This document shows positions 48,801 through 62,200 of a stretch of DNA of 64,000 bases, in pieces; the stretch's first letter is position 1, and each line of letters starts with the position of its first letter. Position numbers and translations under genes: made by a program. The DNA is from Klebsormidium nitens. Its lineage: Eukaryota > Streptophyta > Klebsormidiophyceae > Klebsormidiales > Klebsormidiaceae. The notes under the pieces are model-generated. The model had not been told where the DNA came from and ran no database searches. It worked only from the letters and a program-made list of their open reading frames with translations. The stretch spans positions 6,748-70,747 of the forward strand of contig DF237363.1 in NCBI GenBank assembly GCA_000708835.1, read 5' to 3'.

Positions 48801-51800
48801 GCGCCGTCTCGCGCGTGCAGTAGCGCACGATCGCCCAGAAGAGGTTCACTCTGCGGGGGGAAGGTCTGGTTAGTGGCCAGAAAAGCTTGTTGCGCGTTAG
48901 GCAACGAAGCTTCTGACTGGCAGTCCCGTGAAAGTGATTGAGCTGCCAAAAAGTGAATCCTTCTGCAGGCGCAGAAACTCAAAGCCTTGAGATCCCAATG
49001 ACGTCAGGGGTGAAATGCTCAAGCAGACGAACAGATCCAGAGGCGTCTTTCCAAGTCAAATTTCTCTCTTCCGGCTTCCAAAGAGGACATAACGTGCTTG
49101 CCTGCTGTACCCCTCCATTTGATATTCCAACAGCACTTGCTATAAGCAAATAGACACCTCCTAGACTCCCGGGACTCTCAGGCTCTCGGAAATGCCAGAC
49201 TCCCTTTCAGGTCGAAATTATGCACCAATCCTGCTCACCGGTAATCCGCCAAAGACAGCGTCCTCAACCGCACCATCTCACCTTTTGCGTGTGACAACTG
49301 TGCCAAAAGCCTCAACTCTTTCACGTCATTTATTCTGAAAACTCTCGATTCCGCTTGTGATTTCCGGACAGATTCTAGCACCAATCCTGCTTACCGGTAA
49401 TCCGCCAACGACAGCGTCCGCAGCCGTACCATCCGCGCCTCCACAGGCTGACCCCCCCCTTGCCGCCCGCCCCCCATCGGGTTCCCAAACTCCGCCCGGC
49501 ACTCCTCGCTCCTCCTAAACATGCACTTCACCCGCCGTATGAGACACCCCCGGCAATGACAACCGTGGGGGTGTCGCTGAATGAGGCCTTCCAGGTCTTG
49601 GATGTAGACTTCCCAGAGGCCCCGTTGGGAGATGCGGTCGCTCGGGAGCGTGAGGGAGTCGTCGTTCAGAACTGCCCACTCGACGCCTTCCGCAACCTGG
49701 GGAAGGCTGGGGCCCAGGCCGAGGGTGTCCAACAGGGGGGCCATCTGCGCCAGAAAGTTCGAAGGCTCAGAGATTCTGAAAAGTTACAAGCTTCTGAATA
49801 GACAACCCTTTTAAACCGAGCAAAATGTAAAAAAATTGCCGCGGAAAAAGATAGGGCCTAGGCCTACGGTGTCCAACAGAGGGGCCATCTGCGTGTGGAA
49901 AACCGGCAATTTCTGAGCAAATTTGACAGGGTTCTAGAAGCGAGTCAACAGATCACACGGATCCGTATTAAGGGCGCTCTCTTTGTCCATAGTAAACGAA
50001 GTAGACAAGGGCTAAAGAAAGGGGCCTAGATCAGAGAGGAATCAGAGATAGTCCTGTTTCGTGGCACGGGATCTCCAACGCTTGTAGATGCTTCACCCAA
50101 TCAATTTGGTTGCTCCAAAGGTTGCTTCCCAACTCTTTCTCGCGATTAGTTTCCAAAGATGCTTTTGCGGGCCGTCTACCGCAAGGAGGAGATGGCGGTC
50201 TGGGAAGTTGGCTTCTTCGCAACGCACAGCGGGAAATCTCGACACGCTCAGCCGAGAGTTGGCCAATGACGGGCAACGAGTACAAGGAACCCACAAACGC
50301 GTTTGTCGACTCTGTGAAACCTTCCGATGTAAGCGCTGACCTCTTCTCCAGTCCACAGGCATCTCGTCAGATCGCACTCAGAAGTCAAAGTCCTCGGAGA
50401 CAGACAAGCCACTCACCATGCTGGGGTATGCCCCCGCCACCGCAATGAGCCCCCGCACGAGCCCCCCCCGCGAGTACGCGCTCGTCCTCGTCGGGATCGC
50501 CTCCAGCAACTTTGACACCGCCTGCAGATCTCCTCGATCCACCGCCAATTCCAACACGTCACCCGTCCGTTCCCGTCCGTGCCAATCAACCCACGCGATC
50601 CTCCCCAGGTCCAGTGCTACCGGGGGGGCCACTCTCTGCGCCTTTTCGTGCCCCCTGTCTGGGAGGAGCTCCCCCGAGTTGAACGACGTGCTGCGGAGGC
50701 CGTCGTCGGTCCCCCCGTTCGCGAAGCGGTGCTCCTCCAGAAGGACCTCCAAAATGTCGCCCCCTCGGAGCGCGACCGCGACTGCAATTAGTGTCAAATG
50801 GTCGCCCCTAGTGGGCGACCCCTGCTGGAGTAAGTCCATCAGGCTGCACACCCCCCCGGGACTGACACCACTCGGGGGATCCCTCTCAGCGCTCTTGCTG
50901 GAAGCGTTCCGAGACCCCCGGCTGTTGTTCGAACTGGCGGCGCGCGCGCTGAAGCTCATACTGGGGGGCAGGCGCCAGGACACGATCCCCTTTTCGCGCA
51001 GGTTTACGATGCAGGGATAGCGCGCCAGCAGCTGCCGCATGAAGTCCATCTCGCGGGGGGGTAGCTGGCCGCTCTGCAGGGGGGCCGGGCTGGCCCCGTT
51101 TGCAGCCCCCTGGAGCGAACCCAAACTGCTGGCAGAGTACGCAAACTTCGACCCCTGGGGCTGGAGCGAGCGGAGCCCCCGTAACACATCGGAGAAAGAC
51201 GGCTGCTGACTCGACAGAAACGTAATGTCGATCATCTTTATGAGCGACGTGCCCGGGATGGGCACCGCCACAAAGGATGACGTGGCGCGATCCTCGCCGT
51301 CGAACGTGCCGTAGCGCTTGTAGATGGCGTTGGAGGCGCTGATGATGTGTCTGGCGATGGGGGGGGGATCATGGGCGAGAACCAGAGGGGTTCGAGCGTG
51401 TGGATGTCGTAAGCTTGCGCCTCGCCGGGGCCGAGACAGACGACGGCATCGCCAGTAGGAGTGACGACGACGCGATTGAAACGTGTACTGCGATCACAGA
51501 AAAGATCAGTAAGGGAGCAAGTTCTCTCGTGTCCAGCGCCTTCCCTACTTCCGTCGTATTCCGCTCTGAACGGCTGAACCGGACTAGTGTAGAAAGCAGG
51601 CAAACAGTACTTCTGGAGGCGACGAGGGCTTCTCGATTGTGAACCAGAAGTGGGCATCCTTTGTCTCTACACTCGGACGACCCGCTTGGCCTGACCCTTC
51701 TTCCCTCTCTCCCTCGACACACTGACTAGCAGATTGACAGAGCCCAATCCGTTCTTGAAGCGCAATGAACTCTCATGCATAATATTTTCCAGCGCAGCTG

Positions 51801-54800
51801 CACAGCTTCAAAACGCCCCACCCACATCAACCTACCCCACGACGACGCGATGATAACGTCACTCACTTGAGCCGCGCCCGCTGCATCGTCCCGATGAAAG
51901 GCCCCCCTCCCGGGCCCTCCTCCGCCGAGTGCGGTCCCATAACCCACAGCTTGCTGCTCTTGCAACTCGTTTCCGTCACCAGCAGTGCGGTCGAGCCCTT
52001 GATCCCGTCTGCCGCGGCGCAGCTAATCACCTTTTGGTGCGCGCCCAGGCAGAGCAGCTCGAATGGCGTCCAAATGAGGGGGCCCTCTTCCTGGTACAGG
52101 GTGACCTTGTGCTCGCCGTTGAGGCAGATCAGCTCCGGGCCTGAAGAAACGGGTTTTTGAATGTCAGCCCGCCAAGATCAGCTCTTCGGGGGAAGCGCGC
52201 AACCGCTCAATCGTTTAGAGCTGCGAAGGTTCGGTCTCATGAACCAAGGTGCAAGATGGTTTTGCTTATCCTGAGTAAAAACTCTTTCATCACTGTAGAA
52301 CGCCAAGAATTTCTGCCAGCATGCAAAGCCGCTGTAGCAGTCACAGGACATCCTTGAACACCCTGACTTCTTCCTTAGGTTGATTGTTCATCTATGGGGT
52401 AGATTAATTTCACCCCGACGAAAACCAAGTGCATCTCACAATGAGCATGTAACACAGTCAAGTTCACCCCATCTTGCGCAAGCCCCCATCCTCACCCTAC
52501 GCGAACCGAACTTGGGCTCAGCGGCATCATTGAATCTAAAGAGAACCCACCTGTCGGACCCTGTCGGAAGCTTGCCGACTGAAACCCATCCTCGTGTTTC
52601 AGCACCACGCTCGGCGGCTGCGTCGACATCGTAAACAGGGCCTCGCTCGCGTCGCTTCCGTTCTCGCTCCCGTTCTCGCTGCTCCCGGGTTGCCCTGCGG
52701 ACGTCCGCGAGCCGACCGACGGACTCTCCGAAGAACGGTCGGACCGTCCGGCGGGCCATGCGGACACCGCCCACAGGTGGACTTCCGTTCGGAGGGCCGG
52801 AAGGGCGGAATCCGGTTCGAGGACGGTGGCAAGGCCCTGCTTGACGATGACGGACGCGAGGCGGCCGTCGTGCGAGAACTGGATGCGCGTCACCTCGCCG
52901 TCCAGCTTCTTGGCCCACCTGCAGGGGGATAAGCTGATGTCAACAACCGCGGGAACAGTCACGTCAGCGTGCTTAGCGAAAAAGAAGGGGCCTAATAATG
53001 TTAGAATCAGCTTTTCGCTGGTTCACAATCATTTTGGCAAACCCTTACCGACACTGCCACCGTTTGCAAATCAACGACAGTAAAGCCTTTTGTATCGACC
53101 AAAAGCAGCGGATGCAACAAGCGACCGGCAAAGAGGACTCCAACGCCTACTCCAAGGTGGAGAACATTCTCGAGACAGGAGAAATACAATCAGCAACTGT
53201 GCTCTACGTGGAAAGAGTCGATATGCAACGCAGACGGCCTTGAACGTCCTCTCAAAGTCACGCTAGCAAAAAATAAGATGACCAAACCAGTGCACTTTAC
53301 AACAGAAATGCTGACCTTAGGTCACAGCGGCCGCCCTTGATCCACCACGCCGCAATCGCGTCATCCCGCGTGCTGCCGCTGCCCGAGTGTGACGTCAGCA
53401 GCCAGCGCCCGTCCGGGGACAGCTCTAGGTGCTCTATGCTGTCCAGATGAGGTGGCAGCACCGTGATGCGCTCAGCCCACCGCCGCTCTTCCTCCACCCA
53501 TCTGAACAAAATTGATTGTCTCATCTGTAAGTGCTGATCTGCTCTACGAAAGTGGCGCACAGCCTCGTGTCTGTTTGCTAGGAATTTTGGGCTTTTTGAA
53601 ACGACTGGGATGCCTGCACATCTGCATCCAGCAAGCGACTGTAACGAAGTGGTGCCGACAGCGCCAAAAGTTAGCAACTGACATGGAAGCGGTACGAACG
53701 TCTGTGAAGGAGATGCAAGGTTAACTGTTTGAGATTGTAAGTGAAAGCCTACAATGTCGTGGCACCAGTAGGGAAAAGGCTTTTTCCCTCGGGTTCAGGA
53801 CAGATCAAACCAATCATTGCATTAACAAAACATCTCTGAAGAGTAGGCGTTAACTTTTCAAACCACAAACAACTGCAGGGCAGGTTGACAGAAATGTATC
53901 ACCCCCTGCCACGGTCCCGCTGAGCGTTCTCCAGGCCCGTCACAAATTCCAGAGACAGACCCGTTCCAGTAGACTGGTGATCAAAGCACCCTGACTGCCT
54001 CCATAGCCCAAACCACGTTGACGAGTCCGAGCCCGACGTTGTCAACCTACTGTCCCCGTGTACAATCGCCCGCTTCGACCGGTCACCATTCGAGCCCTCA
54101 AAAAGTTGGCACTGCGAGCATGTTGAGGCGCGGGAACCATCTTATGCGATCCAGAAACGCCCTCTCACCTGAACACGGCAACACACTTGATGATCTCCCT
54201 CGTGACGTCGTCGTTCCGCCAGCCCCCGCACGCCATGAAGTGTCCACACCACGAGACGCACGCGCCGCTCATTTGCATGCCAGCTGGCGCCTCGTACGTC
54301 ATCGCCCCCCGGCCGTTCCAGGGAGCGAGCGTCACGTGGCCCCCGTCGTCGATACCGACGAAGTGATCGCCGTCGCTGGAGATCGCGCAGTGCTGCCAGG
54401 CGACGCGGCTGGACTGCAGCTCCTGCGAGAAGAAAAGCGGCTCGTATGTGAGAGCATGTTTGAAATTGACCGCCGGCCAAAACCCAGCCCGGTTGAGCGT
54501 AATTTGGGCTTGTCGGCCTGTGGCCAATACTTTTGAGTGTACTCAACGACAAAGGGATCGGGCAGGGACTTTGGGGTGAATCTCATCATCTGGTCGATTA
54601 GTATTTGGAGCCGCGGATTCATGGCAAACATCACGGGTATAAACGGTGCCTTATCGGGCCCGGATGGTGATTCCTTTCGAACCAAGAAACTAGTGGGAAC
54701 ACGCTGCAGAATCTGGCATGCTTGAGCGAAAAACCAAAGGTCGCTGATTGCAAGTTAACATCTTGTAGGAGGAACAGGCAAGTCTCAGATCTTGAAGGAG

Positions 54801-57734
54801 ATGCACAAACATGGCCCATACCTTGGTGTACAGTGGCGCCATGCTGTTTGCGTCCCACACCGTCAGCGTCGACCCCTCCTCCCCGATCGTCAACACCTTC
54901 CCCGACTCTGCCGCCAGACTGACAGCTGTCACGTCCTGCATGTAGTGCGCCTCCGACCAGGACCACAGGTTCTGGGTTAAACTGCGGGGGGCCCTCTCCC
55001 AGACTTTAACCTCTACTTGCGAGGCCTGTTCCCAGAGTGCGTCATAGCCCGCCAGCACCTGAACAGGGCCTCCTTCCAGAGAGCGGATGTGCACGGAAAC
55101 GGGGAACTCGCCGTCAGCTCCGAGGGAGTGCACGGATGAGCGCTCGAGGCCCGTCTTGCGGTGGTCGCGCACCTCCCAAACCTGAAGGATTGGGACGAAT
55201 GTCTGTGTTTAAAAGCGGGTTGCATGCTGGAATAGGATTGGCTTAGACAATTATGTTGGACGAGCCCTCCTTAGGTCGCCCTTCATGACAGTCGGGTCGA
55301 TTTGTTGGAAGCATGAATCACTTGTCAACATGGGAAACACTGAACTTCAACGGATGCACACAGTCAAAGGAACAGACAAGGGACGTCATAGTTACTACTG
55401 TAGCGGCTGACTTTCGAATGAAGCCGTAAGCTTCTTCATGGGACCGGCAAGCACTAACCTGCCTTCTCACTCGACCCAGTAGCAGCTGTCAAAAAGATTT
55501 TCGTGAAATTATCAAGTTTCAAAAGGCTCATGACCTTGTTATTAGGCATTCTTTCCATACTGTGCGCCAAGTTTCCAACAGCCCGCTAAGAGGTGGCCCG
55601 TTATCCATAGCTCATCAGAAGATGTCTTGAGAGTCCCTCATCCGACTATAAACCTGCAGTTGACCCCTAGGAACCTTGTACAGCATCACCAGGAACGTGA
55701 GTTAGCGACTAACCTGCAGAACGTCCGCCTCCATCGCCACGCCAAACCAGTACCCCCTCCCATCGGACATTGCATCGACGTCCAAACCCAGCACCGGCCG
55801 CCCCTCTCCCGCCCCCAACACTTTGGGTAACGTATTCTGCCCCTCGGGACTTACGTCCCATAAGAGCACATCCCCAATGCCCCCTCCCGTCACCACATAG
55901 AAACCGTCCGGAGTGAAGCGCACCGCGGAGATGTTAGAAACTAGCCCCGCAGGGTTAACGAAAACCCGGGGCTTGCTCCCCTGCCAGAAGCGCTGCGTCT
56001 CGGCGGCGTCGGAGCCGAGGCTTTTCGGTGCGGGACTGACGAGACCGTCAACCGGAGGCGCATAAGGGACCACTTCGCCGTTCGCGCCACTGCTCTGCTC
56101 CTCCTTGATCGTGATCACAACGTCCTTCTTCCTGAGCCCCGTGAGCGACCCGATCGGCGCGATGATCGTCGACTGAATCGTTTCTTTCGCCGTCATGAAG
56201 AAATCGGGCCGCGGTTCCTTGACCCCTTGGCTTGGCGCATTTCGGCTATTCTTCAAGAGAGACCGCACGACACACCGCCGCCGCCAGCCGACGTTCCCGA
56301 TCCAGCTCGAAGTCCCGGTGCTCCTGGTAGACCCTCCGTACGAACTCCGACTGTATCTACTCCCCCCCTCGCCCTTGGCATCCAGATTCCAGACAAGCAG
56401 CTGACCCTTCTCCGTCCCTGCGGCCAGCAGGCACACGTGCGCGCTGTGCAACTGCGAGATCCACTGCTCCTTGGAGGGGTCAATCTCTTCCTCATCATCG
56501 TCCGAAAAGTCATTCGGACCATTGGAAGCGGCGTCCGAAGACGTGGAACTGAACGAGCTGAGTTGGGTGAGCTCGGTGAGGCTCTCCTGAATGAGCGAGT
56601 CTTGGGGGGGGCACCAGAGGGCGATGCAGTTCACGTGGTGGCCGGCAGACCAAAGGGAGTGGACGGTGCCTTTGCCGGTGTTGTAGACTTGCACGATGCC
56701 AGAATGCAGTAGAATGACGATGTACCTGGTTGTAAGACGACGGGAGAGATCTGTATGTGGCGTGTGAAATGTTGTGGCTTGTGAGGCTGACGTGGCTTGA
56801 GACAGATGCTTCAGAGGAGGATGACGACATACGACATTCAGAGAATCTTCAGATGGAGAGGAAGATGCGAAACAGCAGATGACAAAAAGTCCAAACAAGG
56901 GGGGAAAAGTAGTATTGCGGCTTGAGAGTCCTAAAATGACGGTGGTGTCAATTTCAGTATGTTCTTCCCCCTTCCCATCCGTGATATGACCACTATGTCT
57001 TCACATAACGCTGGTAAGATTGATCACTGGTATACATGTGGTTTAGCAACACAAAACAGGCATACAGTTTGCTATCTCTTCAATTTTAAGCGGTGGTGAC
57101 AAGTGGGGTTTTCTCAAATCTGGATGGCCTATCAGACTTCTCACCTGGCATCGAGGTTTTGGTGCACATAAGCAATGTACAAGTTTGCTTTACTTTCAGA
57201 TGACGATAGACTCTCCAAAGACAGCCCAGCGTAAGCAATACTGCCATATTGGATAGTGTCCGCTTCACGATACTACATGAATGGAGAGACGAACATTATG
57301 CAAAAGTGTCATCATCTCCAATCAAGCGAAGTACTTTTCGGATGGGTCAAGACTTGACAGAATAAGCAAGGAGACCTTGAAAATACACCTGATCCTAAGC
57401 TCAGCCAAATGCAATCCTGTTCCAAGAAGAGGAAGGAAGTTTGAGAATTAAAGAGAGCAATGAACAGTGTCTTTCTTCCTTGCTAAGTAGTCTTCTGCAT
57501 CTTAGTTGTCAAGAAGTCACTTTCGATGCTCCTCAAACCTCACCTTCCATCCTGTGCAATCCTGATCTGCTTCACTGATGACTCAGCGGTTTCTTCTGTC
57601 AGTGGCCACCTTCGAATGCGATTCTGTGAGGGGTGCAGCAGCCTGTTCTGAGTACGTCGCGCACTCTGCGCTGCAGGATTCAACCCAGACGACGTGCTAC
57701 CGCTGCCCGCAGTCGACGGCCTCTTTGAGTACAT
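45889..57734 (-). CDS. WD40-repeat/cation-channel fusion protein (TRP/polycystin-like)
   Basis: About twelve minus-strand exons: 57734-57544, 56725-55714, 55181-54822, 54422-54169, 53501-53316, 52918-52551, 52140-51867, 51487-50417, 49744-49395, 48850-48565, 47435-46894 and 46274 to about 45889. Phases agree, for about 1,750 residues. Exons 2-8 hold WD40-like blades (YIVILLHSGIVQVYNTGKG, ISAVRFTPDGFYVVTGG, LTVWDANS, IEHLELSPDGRWLL, IQFSHDGRLASV). The rest of exon 8 is a helical, ankyrin-like stretch (VLELAVDRGDLQAVSKLLEA). Exons 10-12 carry hydrophobic segments TVVLYTIYLLLFLIVVLV, YVSGATLVVFHLGIL, VSAASALLICMRGLWI and FLVVLLLVLLSFSLAYTLL, a pore-loop candidate (FLFQSMFGQVDMCPF) and VAIIMLTVLIAIISRTFEKM, the usual end of S6. 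A C-terminal coiled coil follows. It is likely a membrane cation channel with a cytosolic propeller (inference). Exon 8 has a frame break at a G9 run (51359-51367). A further 3' exon may exist below 45897, where GCGG|GTAAGT looks like a donor. Confidence 0.82.
47405..48190. repeat. Tandem duplications of a splice-acceptor/exon edge, about six copies
   Basis: The start of channel exon 11 plus its upstream intron is repeated in the intron. CTTGGAGAACCAGGTGCGG-type cores lie near 47411, 47532, 47650, 47775, 47893 and 48163, about 118-125 bases apart apart from the last. Similarity falls with distance from the real exon. Copies keep the C/T-rich, CCAG-ending acceptor context on the minus strand. 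Confidence 0.85.
47953..48121. mobile_element. MITE-like element with 35-bp terminal inverted repeats
   Basis: Ends are CACTTAGGAATAGTAAGCTC (left, about 47953) and its reverse complement with one extra base (right, ending about 48121). The inverted match extends about 35 bases with three or four differences. The roughly 100-base interior contains AAAACCCTAACCC and CACCCTAAACCCCC. Termini beginning CACT are reminiscent of CACTA-type elements, but no target-site duplication is certain. It lies within the duplicated intron of the channel gene. Confidence 0.65.
49223..49930. repeat. Duplicated edges of channel exon 9
   Basis: The exon's 3' edge with its donor (ACCAATCCTGCTTACCGGTA at about 49380) is repeated at about 49224, 156 bases away. 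The exon's 5' edge with its acceptor (GTGTCCAACAGGGGGGCCAT near 49726) is repeated near 49870 with similar flanks. Both copies lie in adjacent introns and are more diverged than tandem satellites. Confidence 0.75.
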
Positions 57735-59232
57735 CCTGACACCAGGATCTCAATTGTCAAAACATGTTAAAGAACAATGGGCAGCATGAACTTCCTCAGC
57801 AAGGCTCGGTTGACCTCCGTCTCAAAACACTCTACCAAATGACCTAGGTAAAGTATGCTGCTCCACGGTCCTGTTGGCAAAACCTCTTAAAGTTGAAGAC
57901 TGGCGCCTGGGCAGAGATTTTCTCCATGAGGCAAGCCTTCTTCTTGAACACAGCAACTCAGCTGAGCATGACTCTGACTGATGGTTTCTTTGAGCTGAGA
58001 CAAGCTGACATCAGCTGCTCAGGGATTGAGGGCAAGCCAGCCAGCCGTTCGATACAAAGCTTCCTTGCGTAAACCGTTGGATGGATTTAGAAGCTGGCTA
58101 AGCAGCAGCACGCCTAATTCCGGGCAGAAGGCCTCAGCGGACGGCCCCCTCGCGGCCGCTCGCGCGCTGGATGATCATGGGCCTCCCGCGCGCGAGCATC
58201 AGCAATTCAGGGCGCCCAACCTCAATGGACATTGCATGTGCACTAGAAAATCCTACTAGTACTACACAGCTGAGAGCGTCGCATGGATTACATGTGAAGC
58301 ATGGCATTGCTGTGTATGATATAAGCAGAAACCATTCAAGGAGAGTCCTGCAGGACATCGACAAGGTCTCAAATAAAGCCGTTGTAAAGTTAGGCAAACC
58401 CGCTTAACACTACAAAGTGGATGGAGAATCTCCATCTGACACGACGTGCATTCAATCAGCTAGCTCTGAATTAGGCTGCATTTTATTCAAGGATGTGTAG
58501 ATCGAGTGATCGCTTTGAGGGCTGGTCGGCTCAAGAAGATATGCGATTTGTTGCTAAGTGGAAAACCGCCCCTGGCCGCCATGTTTTGCCAGCCTATCTC
58601 TATATTTTTGGAATTCACTGCTATTAAGTTGAGTCCATACAAGGCCAGCCACATTACTTTCAATAAGTCATCTGCAAGGAGATCACATCGAGCACAAATC
58701 CTACGTCTCATATAAGCGCGCCTAGCTGACAGTCATGACAGGAGCGCCGTCTCTCGTCCCTCTCAATTATGCACTTTGGTCGGACTCATGCACGTCAATG
58801 CACTGAGCCGATGTTTTATGTGATTACAAAAGCCTGCTACTGATATGTTAGCTTCAGAGCATGATAATGCAACCAAAGTGTACATTCGTCCGGTTCAACA
58901 GTTTCCAATGCAGAAACCCATACGTTCTCTTCACATTGCCTCTCAGGGGCCTAAGAAATCGTCGAGATTGCTTGGATCCAACATGACCATGATCAAGATT
59001 CATACATGGAATGCAAGCTTGCCTGCATCATTAACTCATAAAATTCCTGGGCCCAATTGATCTAAGTAAAGCCAACCAGCACATATTAAATGGGCCGAAT
59101 TTACGAACCCTTTCACACTTCCAAACATGGGCTTTCAGACGGCACAAAAGGTCTCAACGCAACAAGAACCTTTTGGTATTAAGAACCATCCCATTCGCTC
59201 TACCCTTTTCACTACCTGACGTCGAACATGGA
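57735..59232. other. Intergenic between channel gene and PPR gene
   Basis: 5' region of the channel gene and 3' flank of the PPR gene, both on the minus strand. I see no exon, repeat array or RNA gene. A GC-rich patch with GCGCGCGAG-type words lies at 58,150-58,200. Confidence 0.45.
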
Positions 59233-62200
59233 TCATACCTTCTGATGTGCAGACTCAACGGGAGTCTCAATCGCTTGCGCCATTGCGCTTGCTATTTCGT
59301 CTATTTCTGCGAGAGCCGCTACTCGTGGCGGAACCTTCTGTCGGGTGCCACGCGGACCGGCCCTCTCCCATGCCATCGCGGCGACCTTCTTGATTCCCGC
59401 TCGCTCGTAAGCCATCGCAATAGTACTCCAAGAGACCTGCACGAAAAGAAGGCGCAAGGCATGAAAGCACGCAAAAGCTAAATGCAGAATGTTTGCACAC
59501 ATCTCATGCGTCGTACTGCTTTCCGACACCTTCGATGTAAAGAAGGTGTAAACAAACCAATTGACGACTTTGGCTGCCCGTGGCTACCCGTGCCCTACAG
59601 CAGGAAAGAACGGTAAAGCTCGTAGATGCTGCAAAGTTCGCTCCAATCGGTATACCAGTAAGCGTCAAGCATGCCACCGGGTTTCAGGATGCTCAGAGCA
59701 CGGTTCTTGATCTTGGACCTTACGATTGACAATCCGATGACAACCGACGGCTCAAGAGATTGCAATCCTCAAGCAGAGCCTGGAAACCGGGACTGCAGAT
59801 CTGACGCGCGGAGCGGTTATTTCCGACAGTATGTCAGCGGCGGAGATTAAAAAAATGGGATCAATCTGGAAAAGGTCGCCGCGCGGCCGCGCTCACCGTA
59901 TCAGGCTCCACGCCCGCGAGCGTCATCTTGCGCAGCGTGTCGTCGAGGGGCTTCATGCGCTGCGCTTCGCCGTAACCCTTGAGCAGCGTGTTCCACGTAA
60001 TCAGGTTGGGCACGTGCTCGCCCAACAGAAGGTTCCGGAACACCGCCTCCATGTCCTCCACCTGGGGAGGCGCAAATTCTAGGATTAAGGATTTTTCTAA
60101 TGAGATTTTAGAGACTTGCGTATGGTGATGCTAATTTCTGGGGGCTGATCCAAATCGGCACGTGCTCGCCCAACAGGATGTTTCGAATTACCGCTTCTAA
60201 ATGTTCACACTGAGCAAAAACAGGTTCCACGTCAGGGTTCGGCTATGGGTGGGGTCTGAGATTCCGGGGTTTGCTTTCGAGAGCTATCCGAAAGCGACAC
60301 ATGCTCGTTGTCGAGCAGACGGCGAGACACCGCCCATATTTTTCAACAAGAAAAACCTGAATTAAAGATCACATCAAGAACGCAGGGATTTATACTTCTG
60401 AATTCACACCGATCTAGCGAAGAAGACCTTTCAACCCCGGAGTTTTCACGGCTTCTGATTGGCGAACGCATTGTATGTGCCCATTGCTGACGCCACCCTG
60501 CCTCTCACATCGACAGATACCCCGTTCCAACCTGGTAATCTGGAACTTTACAACCCTGGAAAGCGTAGACCCTGAAACAACAACTCTTCATGGCAAACGC
60601 GTCCAATACCGCGTGGTTACTGACTGTCTGTGCCGAAACGAATCTGACAAGGATGCCGTTCACAACCTGGTCCAACACCTTACAATCCAGAAATATCCAT
60701 TCTTTGAATCGCAAACCCAAACTCCCAAACCCTGAAACCCTCACCCGCTTCTCGTTGGCGAAGGCGTCCAGCACCGCGTTGTACGTCACGATCGTTGGCG
60801 CCACGCCCGCGCGGCTCATGCGGTGCAGCAGGGCCTTCGCCTTATCCGCCTGGTTACTTTTTCCGTAACCCATGATCAGGCCGTTGAAGACGGCCGCGTT
60901 TCCCGGCAGCCCGGCGCTCTGCATCTCCTCAAAGTACTGCGAGGGAGACGGAACGGAAGGCTTTATGTTCTAGGAATAAGGAAAAGATTGTTTCCCCAGC
61001 AACCCCTGGTCATTAGCCCGTCGAAAAGTGCCGCACTTTTGCTAGCCCCGCCTTTGACTCTCCTTACAGAACGGTACCAGAGGGCAATTGTTCAAACAGG
61101 TTGCTCCTTGTTGAGACCATGCAGATAGAGTTGGGTGAGAGTTACATGAAACTTCCGAGTCGCTACGTTTCGACTACGGAGCCAGCCTGCCGAAGTGGCC
61201 GTATTCTCCAGCACCTCAGCGCTTCTGCATCCGCTCGAAGCAATGCATGAAGACGTGAAGGCTTGTGAGTACTCGCAACTGTGATGCCGGCTAACGTACG
61301 GTTAGCGTCTGTGCCAGGATCGACCCAATCCGTGTTCCGTTGATGGTCTTTCCCACAACCCGCGCAAACTCTATCAAACTCCCAGTCCGTGAAGACGATT
61401 CTACGTTCCAATTAAGGCCGTCTATATCATCAGCCCGACGAAACCGGCTGCTTCCGCAAAAGCACCGTGCCCTGCCTTCCTGGTATGAATTTATGCGCAG
61501 AATCCAAAGATCACTGTTTGCGTTCTAGCAAAGTCTGTGACCCTTCATACCGCTGACGTCACGTTGGACGCTCACCTTCTCGGCGCGCTCCCACTCCCCA
61601 GCGCGCCCGAACGCGTCCATCAGCGTCCCGTACACGATGACGTCAGGCTCGATTCCCGCCTGCTGCATCGACCGGAACGCGCCCTCCATTTGCTCCCACT
61701 CCTTGTTGCGCCCGTGCATCTTCATCAGAATGCTGCACGCAGGCGAATCGTAGGAGTGAGAACTTTGCCAATTTTTGTGGCTTTGAACAGCTCTTTCTGT
61801 GCTCCAGGCCGCTGATCAAACTTGGTGAGACAATCGTAGTGGTTCACGCTAGTACTGACACTCGGAGAGTGCAGTGTGGCGGGGCTGACTTATCGACTGA
61901 ACTCGATCTCCTATCGTTGTGGCTCTAGCTAGGGAGCTGGAATCGCGCATTGGCTCAGTATCGCTCAATTCAATCGCATACGAAGCTCTCGGGGCCGCTA
62001 AAGATACACTCAGGCTGGCACGTCGCAACTCGCTGCCGAAAGACCGCAAGACTCAGAAGCCGTCTCAAGAACTCAATTCAGGCTACTTCACATCGATTAT
62101 CCATCGAAGTTGCACGTGAACTGACGCGGGGCCACTTCGAAAACCTCTCTCAAAAACGGCGGCTTACCTGTATGTCGACATGCTAGGCTGGAGGCCCTGT

